Shown in pieces: positions 53,429 to 62,096 of a stretch of DNA of 64,000 nucleotides. The notes beneath the pieces are model-generated. The model was not told the DNA's origin. It searched no databases and saw only the letters and a list, made by a program, of their open reading frames with translations. The position numbers and the translations under genes were made by a program. Source of the DNA: an uncultured Pirellulaceae bacterium (GTDB lineage Bacteria > Planctomycetota > Planctomycetia > Pirellulales > Pirellulaceae); the NCBI GenBank assembly GCA_938084685.1, contig CALKGE010000009.1, forward strand, positions 209,866 to 273,865, written 5' to 3'. Each line of letters starts with the position of its first letter. Positions within the stretch are counted from its first letter, which is position 1.

Positions 53429-55729
53429 TCATTTGCCTGAGAAACCTTGTAGGAATTGGCTTCTGATTTCGTCATTGTTGATTGCTTGGGCCCACTTCAA
53501 ACCTTCTTTCTGTTGAACCAGCCAGTCGGTCGCTGACTTTAGGTCAAGGTCGGACCATTTCACGAGCGCGGCAGGAATGCCCGAAGGCCGAACTTGCGAG
53601 ATCCAGTTGGCGAACCCAATAGGATTCGTATCGAATCCACCCATTTTTGTGATGCATTCGATTGCATGATCCAAATCGGCGCCACTCAGCTGCATTTCCC
53701 CAACGCTATGAGTGGCTGATAGCACGCCGCCGTTGAACATGGTGTGCGTGACGGTCATCTTGATCAGGTCAGGTTTGATACTCGTATATTCTGGCTTCCC
53801 GATTGCTTCGATGATTCCGGGTAAGCACTCCGGAGGCAGCGTTGGAATCCCCAATGATCCAAATGTCCCAATGGGAATACGACCACCATTTGAATTATCT
53901 AGGCTCGCGTGAATTTTCAGCAACGCCGTCAGGCCAGCATTGATATCGACACCTAAAAGTTTTGTAGCGACACGGATTCTTACATCAAGGGAGGGTTCAG
54001 TTATCAAGTAAAGCGAGTCTGTTTTATCTTCTCGCGGTTGATTTGGCGATATAAGACGCATCGCAAGGGCCGGATCCTTTCTAGCGATCGCGTCAAACAA
54101 CTCCCTGCTGCTAATCGCTTTTTTCAAGTCGCTATCTTGGTAGATTCGCATGGGTTCCTGTTCGGCGGCGAGCAGCACCAACCACGTCTTCATCTTCATG
54201 TTGTTGATTTGTTTTGCAGCCGCGAGCAATTCATCGGTTCCATGTCCTTCGACAACGCGAAGGAATTCCTCGAAAATCAACTTGTAGGCTTTGTCTTCGA
54301 AAACAATTCGCTTGAAAATATCTTCCGAGTTCTCCTCGGATAGATCGGGCTCCAAGTCCTTTAACGATTTACAAGTACGGTCGACGACTGCTTGGTTTGG
54401 GCTCAGTTTGGTATGTTCTGCTTCGGATGCACTCGGACTTTCGGATTTAGACGCAATCGACTTCGCGTCAAAGTCGCGCGGAGCCTGAACGGTCTCTTGA
54501 GGCTGTTTGGCCGCTGCCAAACGCATTCTTGCTTCCTTGGGGTCGTGCTCCAGCCAACGCTCTTCTATTTTCTCCAACGTTACGGTTCGCAAGGGTTCAT
54601 CCTTGATTCTTCCCGCATGCTGCAATGCCTTTTCAAAGAACTTGACCTTGAGACGTGCCTCACTCAACGAGGCATAACCCTGATCTCTGATCGCACCCGG
54701 ACTCTGTTTTTCGAGCCAATCCTCGGCCTCGAGTTCCCTGATTCCGCCTCCTCCAGATAGATGATCAGCGATAATTTTACCAACAAGCTCTGGTGCCTTT
54801 GACTCCGTTGTGGTCGTCAGTAGCCAGTCCAAGCCAACTCCAATCTTGTGATACGGTAAGCCATAGGTAAACACATGTCCGAGGTAGTCCATCCGCGCCT
54901 CGGGCGATGGATCATGCTTGGTGACGAAATGAAGCCCCTGATCGAATTCACCACTTCTTGCGAACTCGCCAAAGATCCCTCGAAGAACATAAATCCGGTC
55001 TTTTGCGGAGTGAATTTGAAGCATCTTCAGAACATGTGTTTCATCTCCCGACTTCAGCATCTGTTCGGCAAACGCTGACGCCAGCCACATCGGTATCCAC
55101 TCATGCATCTTCTCTCTTGAAGATGTTTGGTAGACCTCGAATGCTAGATGAGGTTCCGAAACGGCTAAACCGCAGAGGAGATCGGTGAGGATGGTTTGAG
55201 CCAATTGGCCATCGCGTCCTCTGGTTAGCACCCCAGAGCTGCTCTGATCGCGAAACCATCCCAAAGCCGATTCTGGTTCCAGTGCGGCCCATTTCAACAT
55301 CGGTCTTTGGGTTGCGGATGATCGACCACTGGATACGATCCGTTCCAGTTGTTCGCGTGGCGAATGCACAGTTCCGTATTCGCTGCACATGTTGATAAGG
55401 AGATCTTTTGTGCCGTCATCGCAAGGGAAAGCCTGCAGATCATCTAGGAGACGATTGTGTTGCTTGGGGCTCATTGCCGAGATCCGAACCCAAGTTAAGA
55501 GTTCCCCCAGTGTCTCTTGTTCCAGCATCGACCTGATTAAGTCGTTATTGTCGACGGGTTGTTTTAGCGAACCTAGAAGGCTAGTCGCGGTGCGCACCTC
55601 GCGGGCGGTGTCTGCCTGAGCTTTGATTTCCAGCTCGGCGATTTGATCGGCCGCACTTGCCGACCCGCAGACGGCCATCACAACCACGGTCAGAAGCACT
55701 GGATGCAGAGTTCGTTTCTGAAACGTCAT
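53429..55729 (-). CDS. Large secreted hypothetical protein, helical repeats
   Basis: About 766 aa from the Met at 55729, which starts the signal peptide MTFQKRTLHPVLLTVVVMAV; the frame is open 21 codons upstream without a signal. The rest is a long helical protein with Trp/Ala-rich segments such as PMLKWAALEPESALGWFRDQ and EERWLEHDPKEARMRLAAAK that resemble repeated alpha-alpha hairpins. From these I infer a scaffolding, TPR-like or HEAT-like fold; no catalytic motif is visible. It stands between a short secreted protein (29 bp downstream) and the HAAS/PadR pair. Confidence 0.65.
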   Translation of the reverse strand: MTFQKRTLHPVLLTVVVMAVCGSASAADQIAELEIKAQADTAREVRTATSLLGSLKQPVDNNDLIRSMLEQETLGELLTWVRISAMSPKQHNRLLDDLQAFPCDDGTKDLLINMCSEYGTVHSPREQLERIVSSGRSSATQRPMLKWAALEPESALGWFRDQSSSGVLTRGRDGQLAQTILTDLLCGLAVSEPHLAFEVYQTSSREKMHEWIPMWLASAFAEQMLKSGDETHVLKMLQIHSAKDRIYVLRGIFGEFARSGEFDQGLHFVTKHDPSPEARMDYLGHVFTYGLPYHKIGVGLDWLLTTTTESKAPELVGKIIADHLSGGGGIRELEAEDWLEKQSPGAIRDQGYASLSEARLKVKFFEKALQHAGRIKDEPLRTVTLEKIEERWLEHDPKEARMRLAAAKQPQETVQAPRDFDAKSIASKSESPSASEAEHTKLSPNQAVVDRTCKSLKDLEPDLSEENSEDIFKRIVFEDKAYKLIFEEFLRVVEGHGTDELLAAAKQINNMKMKTWLVLLAAEQEPMRIYQDSDLKKAISSRELFDAIARKDPALAMRLISPNQPREDKTDSLYLITEPSLDVRIRVATKLLGVDINAGLTALLKIHASLDNSNGGRIPIGTFGSLGIPTLPPECLPGIIEAIGKPEYTSIKPDLIKMTVTHTMFNGGVLSATHSVGEMQLSGADLDHAIECITKMGGFDTNPIGFANWISQVRPSGIPAALVKWSDLDLKSATDWLVQQKEGLKWAQAINNDEIRSQFLQGFSGK

Positions 55730-55874
55730 CCTGAAATTCCCTCTCGTTGCTTCGCGTTTGCGGAAATCGTGACTTGCGTCAATTATCACCAATTTTCATC
55801 GACGCTCTTGAGGTAGATGCTCCCGAGACGCCTGCGATTCACCTGCTGATCATCACTTTAAATCATTAAGAGGA

Positions 55875-56477
55875 CTATGGCAAGTCCGTGGCCTGCGGCG
55901 AGAAAGAGGCAACGTACTGCCTCCTGCCGGAACGTTTCCTGATTCGCGTTAGGTAGATCCATGCTGCAAGACCCCAAACGAAGCTGTTAGCAAGGAAGAT
56001 CAGCGTCCCCCAATGTCCCGTACCTCCAGTCGGTAATTGCTGGATCAACAGGACCAGCGGAAAGGCGAGAATCGTTTCAATCGTATTGAGAATCTGTAAG
56101 CTAGCCGTCGGTTCGTCACCGCTTTCGAAGTACTTCATCGATGCACCAAACGAGAGCAACACCGCGGTCACATGCAATAAGAAATGAGAAATCGTCACAA
56201 CAGAAATAACGACAACCGGACTCCTCGCCATCCGGTACACGACGCCTCGGCTCTTTTGATACTCCATGCTAACCGCGACGGGATCACCGATTTGTTTTGT
56301 TGCTATTGAAAAAGCCTCTTCACTTGAGATCCCTGATTCAAGAAGCTGATCGAAGGCGTCACGCAAATGCGTCTCCAGCTCATTGAGTTCATCCCATTGG
56401 AAGCTACCAACCCTTAGCAAGGATAATCTCCAACGCTCAATTTTCCGATTCAAGTCGAACATGGCACTCCCATCCAT
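55875..56477 (-). CDS. HAAS/permease-prefix-type membrane protein, partner of PadR
   Basis: A 200-aa protein. Residues about 5-65 form the helical prefix (RWRLSLLRVGSFQWDELNEL, then SGISSEEAFSIATKQIGDPV) seen at the N terminus of MacB-like permeases and of HAAS-type proteins. About three hydrophobic segments follow (residues near 88-112, 135-150, 158-178) and a basic tail. Its start overlaps the end of the PadR gene by 28 bp, a typical PadR-plus-membrane-partner pair, in which the partner may be a signal-dependent anti-activator. Function unproven. Confidence 0.75.
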   Translation of the reverse strand: MDGSAMFDLNRKIERWRLSLLRVGSFQWDELNELETHLRDAFDQLLESGISSEEAFSIATKQIGDPVAVSMEYQKSRGVVYRMARSPVVVISVVTISHFLLHVTAVLLSFGASMKYFESGDEPTASLQILNTIETILAFPLVLLIQQLPTGGTGHWGTLIFLANSFVWGLAAWIYLTRIRKRSGRRQYVASFSPQATDLP

Positions 56478-56791
56478 AGCTTATTCAGCACTCGATTGGT
56501 CAACTGCCACTGAGCTCGTTGTTCGTCGAGCATCTTTTTCCCTGAATTCTTGATTTGGTAATACCGCCGTTTCTTTCCAGATTCGATAACTCGCCACTCG
56601 GATTCGATCAGTCCCTGCTTCTCCAAACGTCGTAGCACGGGATAGAGCATCCCATCACTCCACTCGATCTTGTTTCCCGATAGTTCCTTGACGCGCTGGA
56701 TGATGGCATATCCGTAGCTTTCTCCATGGCTCAGCACGGAGAGGATCATTGGTGTTGCCGAAGCGGCGACCAGTTCTTTGGATTGAGGCAT
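56450..56791 (-). CDS. PadR-family transcriptional regulator
   Basis: A 113-aa winged-helix protein: MILSVLSHGESYGYAIIQRV, the recognition part KIEWSDGMLYPVLRRLEKQG, and the wing SGKKRRYYQIKNSGKKML are typical of PadR. It probably represses itself and the overlapping membrane-protein gene. No operator is evident. Confidence 0.92.
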   Translation of the reverse strand: MPQSKELVAASATPMILSVLSHGESYGYAIIQRVKELSGNKIEWSDGMLYPVLRRLEKQGLIESEWRVIESGKKRRYYQIKNSGKKMLDEQRAQWQLTNRVLNKLWMGVPCST

Positions 56792-57230
56792 TCAAGGCAT
56801 CTTTGGACGAGCTTACGGTATCTCTTTAATCCACATGATACATAGCAGCACAATGTATGTAAAAGCTGCAGATTCCCGACCACCATGACGGCAACAGTTT
56901 ACCAGCATCTGGAATATCGCCTCCTTGACGGAGCGTGATTTGCGAAGGATCTCGCGGAGTTTGGATTGGGGCGTGCAGAGGGCGGATTAGAAAACCCCAG
57001 AGAGATGCTTAGCAAAACCATGACGCGAAAGAGTTCCGGTTGTAGCGGTTGCTCCGATTCTGCAGACCGCGTCAGCAGTTAAGTCACTTTTTAACGATCA
57101 TAACGAACCTGATTATCGAGCCTGTAATTACGGTCGAAGGGACCACTTTGTAACTCATCTCAAAGTACAAATCGCGTCGGTCAGACTCCTGACGGCAGTG
57201 TGAACTTCAAGGCTCAATCAAGGTCTTCAG
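56792..57230. other. Intergenic region without a recognisable gene
   Basis: This 439-bp space lies between the divergent PadR operon and the PEP-CTERM-like gene and must hold promoters for both. Apart from a GTCAG-ACTC-CTGAC hairpin around 57180-57194, no gene, repeat or RNA is recognised. Confidence 0.5.
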
Positions 57231-57977
57231 ATGATGATATGTAACATCAACCACAACGTAACCGTCGCTTGGTGCTTCTCTGGTTTGCTGATCACGCTCT
57301 TTGCAACCTATGGCGGTTCGTGTGAGGGTGGTGTGATCTCGGTTGCAAATTCCAGCTTTGAATCGCCGTCGCGTTTTGATGGAGCCTACACAACTTCATC
57401 GGCAGCTGGGACCGTTCCCTCATGGACGATTAATACAAGTGGGAAAGTCGTTGGAGTTTGGAACCCCCAGAACGCCTCCTATAACAATGCCTCTGGGAAC
57501 GGCACACCCTCGGGTGCAGATGGAACCAATGTTGCTTTCTTTTATGGAACGAGTGAGGGTTCGTTGACGCAAACGCTTACTGAAAATCTTGCCGCCAATA
57601 CGAACTATACTTTGACGGTAGCAGTTGGTAACCGTAACGACCCCGGACTTTTCGCCGGCTATCAAATTGAGTTACTTGCCGGAGGCGTGTCGGTTGGGAT
57701 TGAGTCAAACGTTTCGGCCCCGAGTACGGTTGGAACTTTTGCGGATGTGACCTTGAATTTTGTCACAGCGGGTACTCATTCTCAGCTTGGTCAAGCTCTA
57801 GGAATCCGATTGACTGGGCCGTCGAGCGGATCCAACACTCGAGTTGAGTACGATAACGTTCAGCTCACCGCGACCGCGGCTATCGTCCCCAAACCTGGCA
57901 CCGCTATCGCAATGGGCCTACTGGGTATTGTTGGTTTCACAGGCAGACGTGGGCGACGTCGATCAGCAACGGTCTAG
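57231..57977 (+). CDS. PEP-CTERM-type exported protein
   Basis: A 248-aa protein with an N-terminal signal segment (AWCFSGLLITLFATYGGSCE). The body is beta-rich, Ser/Thr/Asn-rich (ISVANSSFESPSRFDGAYTT). Residues 222-246 form the sorting tail: PKPGTAIAMGLLGIVGFTGR, then basic RRGRRR. The motif reads PKPG where the consensus is PEP, so it is a variant or divergent form. Such proteins are processed by an exosortase and used in exopolysaccharide or surface layers. A strong terminator follows. Confidence 0.78.
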   Translation: MMICNINHNVTVAWCFSGLLITLFATYGGSCEGGVISVANSSFESPSRFDGAYTTSSAAGTVPSWTINTSGKVVGVWNPQNASYNNASGNGTPSGADGTNVAFFYGTSEGSLTQTLTENLAANTNYTLTVAVGNRNDPGLFAGYQIELLAGGVSVGIESNVSAPSTVGTFADVTLNFVTAGTHSQLGQALGIRLTGPSSGSNTRVEYDNVQLTATAAIVPKPGTAIAMGLLGIVGFTGRRGRRRSATV

Positions 57978-58005
57978 TTCGAGTAAGACAAACGAAATTC
58001 AAATC

Positions 58006-58046
58006 AAAAAGCCATATCCCGAATTAATTCAGGGTGTGGCTTTCTT
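58006..58046 (+). terminator. Rho-independent terminator after the PEP-CTERM gene
   Basis: A long hairpin: AAAGCCA-T-A-T-CCCGAAT pairs with ATTCAGGG-TG-TGGCTTT around a short loop, followed by CTT. The A-rich left flank and T-rich right flank are typical. It ends the PEP-CTERM transcript about 30 bp after its stop. Confidence 0.75.
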
Positions 58047-58342
58047 CATGACACGGCTGGACGTTGGAATAGACCAAACACTGTGGCCACGATTTCGGTT
58101 GACAATTTTCTTGGCGATAGCGACCTGTTAACCGGAAGGTCGGCGGTGGCAGAAATCAACCAGTCCGACCCCGATCCCAACGCTGCTGTTAAACAAACCG
58201 GCTGAACTCGGCAGAGAGCGCGAGAGTCTTGGGGCAGTCAGTCCAAAACCTGATCGCACGTTTTTACTCTCGAGAAAAACAGAGAACGCTATCTGGAAGT
58301 TGCCGCCTTCTAAAAGACTGCAAAACACGGCCCATAAAACGA

Positions 58343-58421
58343 CCAAAGCCGAGGCGTAAAACCTCGGCTTTGGGTGATCGTCTTGCAAGCGGTGTGGGAC
58401 GCTTGCGGGAGCAAAGCTCCC
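58343..58421 (+). repeat. Second array of perfect hairpins, at the truncated end of the IS3 remnant
   Basis: Three adjacent inverted repeats: CCAAAGCCGAGG and CCTCGGCTTTGG around CGTAAAA (12-bp stem), GCAAGCG and CGCTTGC around GTGTGGGA, and GGGAGC and GCTCCC around AAA. The first loop resembles that of several hairpins in the array at 52394. It begins where the similarity to IS3 OrfB stops. Confidence 0.75.
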
Positions 58422-58454
58422 CGAAAGGAACCCTCTTCGTAACAATACTCTCTT

Positions 58455-59219
58455 TTTGAAATGACGTAAGGCGTGGAGATAGCGGCGGTTGGCGAGTTCG
58501 AGTCCCTTTCGGTTGGTTGGAGCGAAAGCAATCTTCCGCGAATAGAGGTCGAGTAAGAACGCCGTGTAACCGAAACGACCGGTCCGGAGCGGAATGTATG
58601 TGATGTCGCTCACCCAAACCTCGTTGATCTTCGTAGCGTCTGGTCGGTCGAAAAGCAGGTTGTCGTTGTAGCCCAGGCGATGTCGGCTTTCGGTCGTCTT
58701 CGGCTTGAACGACTTGGGCTGAATGGCTCGTAAACCCTGTGATTTAAGCAGTTTCGCCACCCGTGCGATGCCGCAAAGAATATCGCGCCGGCGAAGTTCG
58801 GCGGCGATGCGGCGTGCTCCGTAGCGGCGTTTGTGCGTCCAGAAGATATCGTGAATGACCGGGATCAACTCCTGGTCCTTCGCTTCCCTCCAAGACAAAG
58901 CGCGCCGTCGCCAGGCATAGAAGCCGCTGCGACTCACTTCGAGCAGGTCGCAGGCTCCCGGCCTCGCCCGTCTGTGAACAGCTCTGCCGCCCCCGCCAAA
59001 AGTTGCTTCTTCCAGGCCGACACCTGGTTGCCGTGGACCCCAAACTTCGAGGCCAGCTCTGCCGTCGTCTTGTCGCCGCGGACTGCCGCCAACGCTACCT
59101 TCGCCTTGAATGCTCCCGAAAACCTCCGTCGTTTCCCGCCCATCTGGACCTCCTTCCAGGTGACTCCCCCAAGGGAGAATACACCTTATTGGGCTGTCCA
59201 GAAATCGGGGTCCACTACA
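58455..59219 (-). mobile_element. IS3-family remnant (OrfA/OrfB), internally deleted and 3' truncated
   Basis: The left end is a typical IS3-type terminus at 59219 (TGTAGTGGACCCCGATTTCT on the minus strand). OrfA starts at 59143 (MGGKRRRFSGAFKAKVALAA, an HTH transposase N terminus) but ends at 58934, about 69 aa, after which the OrfB frame starts abruptly with ACDLLEVSRSGFYAWRRR; the OrfA tail and OrfB start are therefore missing. OrfB retains the integrase core (INEVWVSDITYIPL with the first Asp, LLDLYSRKIAF with the second) but breaks off after RRYLHALRHF, losing the Glu. It is dead, and the other end is replaced by the hairpin array at 58343. Confidence 0.8.
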
Positions 59220-59225
59220 GATCAA

Positions 59226-59670
59226 GTGGATGCGCCGCGCTGCTTGATCTAGGTTTCATGTCCTCGGATGCAGTTCTATTATGTCTGAAGATCCGCGCCG
59301 ACCTAGCCAATGCCTGCTCTGTTCAAGCATTCTGCCTTTCTCCCGATCACTTTTGTAGCAGTCTTCCGTAAGCAGTACCGCAGAAATCACGGCTACTCGC
59401 TCGCTTTCACTTGTTTGTACAGCGCGCACCCGCATGTTCTCCTCCCAGGACGGAGACGGCGATCCGTACCGAAACCTCAGCGGCCTACCTACTCCAGGTC
59501 TCAGACCCCTGCGCAAAGGCCCCCTGTGAGATGAGTGTCAGGCTGATGCAACAAGCGAATAATTGCATCGAATTCGTTTGATTTTGCCCTTGATGAAGCA
59601 CGATCAGAACCTGTTACGTCGGACGTCATGATTTGCGCCAGCGCACGTAAACGGCGAGAGAGTTATCGCG
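59226..59670. other. Intergenic region with an unassigned 86-aa ORF
   Basis: This 445-bp space follows the IS3 end. A minus-strand frame at 59256-59516 reads MRRGLRPGVGRPLRFRYGSP and SEQ-like DREKGRMLEQSRHWLGRRGS. It resembles sequences that I associate with mobile element flanks in planctomycetes, but I cannot name it; it may not be a gene. No terminator or other gene is evident. Confidence 0.3.
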
Positions 59671-61917
59671 TTATTTTGAAGGCAACCGAATCGCTGGGTT
59701 TGACTTCAGGATTTCGAGCGTATCTTTGTCAATGAATCTCAGGCCAGTAAGGTACATACAGTGACTTTCAAACTTTACCAATTCCTGAGCCGTCTCTTTA
59801 TCAATGGACTCTAGGCCTCGGAGGTTCAAGTACTTACCTTTCCACTTTGCCAATTCCCGAGCCACGTCTTTGTCTATGGATTTGAGGGAAGAGCCGAACC
59901 CCATCTCTCCATCACTCCTTGCCAATTCCTTAGCCACTTCTCTGTCGATGGACTTCAGGCCTTGAAGCCCCAGGCGACCTTTGAGACTCGCCAATTCCCG
60001 GGCCACGTCTTTATCTATGGATTCTAGGCCGTCGAGGTCAAGAAGCTTACCTTCGAACTTTGCTAATTCCTCAGCAACATCCTTGTCGATGGACTTCAGG
60101 CCTTGAAGATCAATATGTCCTTGAAAGCTCACCAATTCCGAGGCCACAATTTTATCGATGAACTTAAGACCGTTGAGGGCCAGATACGTACCCTCGAATT
60201 TTGCCAATTCCCGGGCGACGTCTTGATTGATCGTGACCAGCCCTTCTAGCCTCAGCCATACATCCGCTGAAGGCTTATCCAGCAAATCTCCTTTAAAGCT
60301 CGCCAATCCTTGGGCAGCTCCTTTATCAATGGACTTCAGGCCTTTGAGGTACAGGATCTTGCCTTCGAACTTAGCCAATTCGCGGGCCACGTCTTTATCT
60401 ATGGATTCTAGGCCGTCGAGGCCAAGAAACTCACCTTTGAACTTTGCCAATTCCTGAGTAGCTTTACTATCAAGGGACTTCAGGCCATCAAACTGCAGAG
60501 ACTTTGCAGTTGAGTTCGCCAATTCCTGAGCCAAATACTTGTTGATGGACTTCAGCCCTCCAAGGGACAGGCGTCCTTTCATGTTCGCCAATTCCCGGGC
60601 AACATCTAAATCAATGAATTCCAAGCCACCCAGGCTCAAGACGCCTTTGTGCTTCGCCAATTCTCGGGCAACGTTTTTGTCTTTCGCCGGATCGAAATAA
60701 TCAAGGACCGTCAGTTTCGGAAGAAACAGCAGACTGGGATGCTCGGCCACAATTTGAGCGGCTTGCCTTGCATTCAAAGACTCTATTTCGCGAGGATTTT
60801 TTAGCAAATATTCCGGAAGCGGCAACTCCTCGTAAATACGCCGGGCTCGACTTCGAATTTTGGCATCTGGACTACCCGAGCCAGCGATCATTTCTAGTGC
60901 CTGAGTCCCATCCCCAAAAATTAACGCCAGTCCTCTAAGGGACAAACTGCTACCTTCGAATTTCAGCAATTCCCGAGCAACGCGACTTTCAATGAACTTA
61001 AGACCGTTGAGGCTCAGACGCTCACCTTCAAACTTTGCCAATTCCTTAGCCACATCTTGGTCGATTGTCATCAGGCCATCAAAGGACAAAGAATTGGCTA
61101 TTGATTTCGCCAATTCCTGAGCGACAGCCTTATCGATAACCTTTAGGCCAGAAAGTCCCAGAGCTGCTTTAAGGCTCGCTAATTCCCGGGCCGCGTCTTC
61201 ATCAATGGATTCCAAGCCATCAAGGCCCAGACGCTCACCCTCGAACTTTGCCAATTCCTGAGCGACATCCTTATCGATGGACTTCAGGCCTCCAAAGACC
61301 AGATCAGTACCTTCAAACTTTGCCAATTCAACGGCCACGTCCTTATCAATCAAAACCAGCCCGTCCAGCCTCAGCCATCCATCCTTTGGAGACTTGTCCA
61401 GCAATTCACGGGCGTGCCTCGGATTCAGAGATGCGATTTCTCTTGGGTTCTGCAGCAAATACTGCCCTAGCCCATAGGCTGTAAACCTCTCGAAAAACAC
61501 TCGAGCTCGATAGCGAATTTCAGGATCTGGGCTATTTAAAGCAGCGGTTACTTCTGGCCGTGCTGACAAACCAATCTCAAGCAATTTTGCGGACGCTTGT
61601 TGGCGAACCGCAAAGGAAGGAGCACCAAGCTGCTCCACTAACTTTTCGTATTCAGGATTTAGCGGTTTGTCCCGCTCTTGTGCATTACTACCGAGTAAAG
61701 CGGCGGTTATTTCTAGCCGTGCAGACAAACCAAGTTTGATCAATTTTGCGTACGCTCTGCCGCGAATCGCAGAGGAAGGATCACCAAGCTGTTCCACTAA
61801 CTTTTCGTATTCAGGATTCAGTGGTTGGCCCTGCTCTTGTGCATGACTCGCGGCAACCGTCAGAACAGACAGCGACAACATCCATACACGTATGAAATGT
61901 TTGGTGATGACTTTCAT
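59671..61917 (-). CDS. Secreted LRR-like repeat protein, about 20 repeats
   Basis: About 748 aa from the Met at 61917, which begins the signal MKVITKHFIRVWMLSLSVL; the frame is open 33 codons upstream but contains no signal. The N-terminal 130 residues contain two HEAT-like units (LNPEYEKLVEQLGDPSSAIR and a near copy). The rest is some 20 units of 23-24 residues of the type GLKSIDKDVARELAKFEGK, an LRR-like solenoid with conserved L, G-L, I and A-L-A positions. Several units are nearly identical at DNA level: about 40 bp beginning with GGCCACGTCTTTATCTATGG recur at 60000 and 60386, showing recent duplication or gene conversion. It binds other molecules, probably outside the cell. A paralogue follows upstream on the same strand. 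Confidence 0.8.
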   Translation of the reverse strand: MKVITKHFIRVWMLSLSVLTVAASHAQEQGQPLNPEYEKLVEQLGDPSSAIRGRAYAKLIKLGLSARLEITAALLGSNAQERDKPLNPEYEKLVEQLGAPSFAVRQQASAKLLEIGLSARPEVTAALNSPDPEIRYRARVFFERFTAYGLGQYLLQNPREIASLNPRHARELLDKSPKDGWLRLDGLVLIDKDVAVELAKFEGTDLVFGGLKSIDKDVAQELAKFEGERLGLDGLESIDEDAARELASLKAALGLSGLKVIDKAVAQELAKSIANSLSFDGLMTIDQDVAKELAKFEGERLSLNGLKFIESRVARELLKFEGSSLSLRGLALIFGDGTQALEMIAGSGSPDAKIRSRARRIYEELPLPEYLLKNPREIESLNARQAAQIVAEHPSLLFLPKLTVLDYFDPAKDKNVARELAKHKGVLSLGGLEFIDLDVARELANMKGRLSLGGLKSINKYLAQELANSTAKSLQFDGLKSLDSKATQELAKFKGEFLGLDGLESIDKDVARELAKFEGKILYLKGLKSIDKGAAQGLASFKGDLLDKPSADVWLRLEGLVTINQDVARELAKFEGTYLALNGLKFIDKIVASELVSFQGHIDLQGLKSIDKDVAEELAKFEGKLLDLDGLESIDKDVARELASLKGRLGLQGLKSIDREVAKELARSDGEMGFGSSLKSIDKDVARELAKWKGKYLNLRGLESIDKETAQELVKFESHCMYLTGLRFIDKDTLEILKSNPAIRLPSK

Positions 61918-62096
61918 AAAAAGATCTCTGACTAAAGTGACTTTAGTGAAGAATGTCGAATTCATTTCACACCTGACAGATTGTGAAATCCGACTGGTGA
62001 ACCGCGGGGCGATCATGGAAATTTCATGACCCTATCCGTCAATAAGTTTCCCATGGACATCCGCAAAGCACCATATCGCCAAGCGACAATCGCGAA

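Noticed and set aside
59671..61917. Regular DNA repeats considered as a CRISPR array
   Set aside because: The periodic units encode protein repeats in one long frame and lack constant spacers or repeats.
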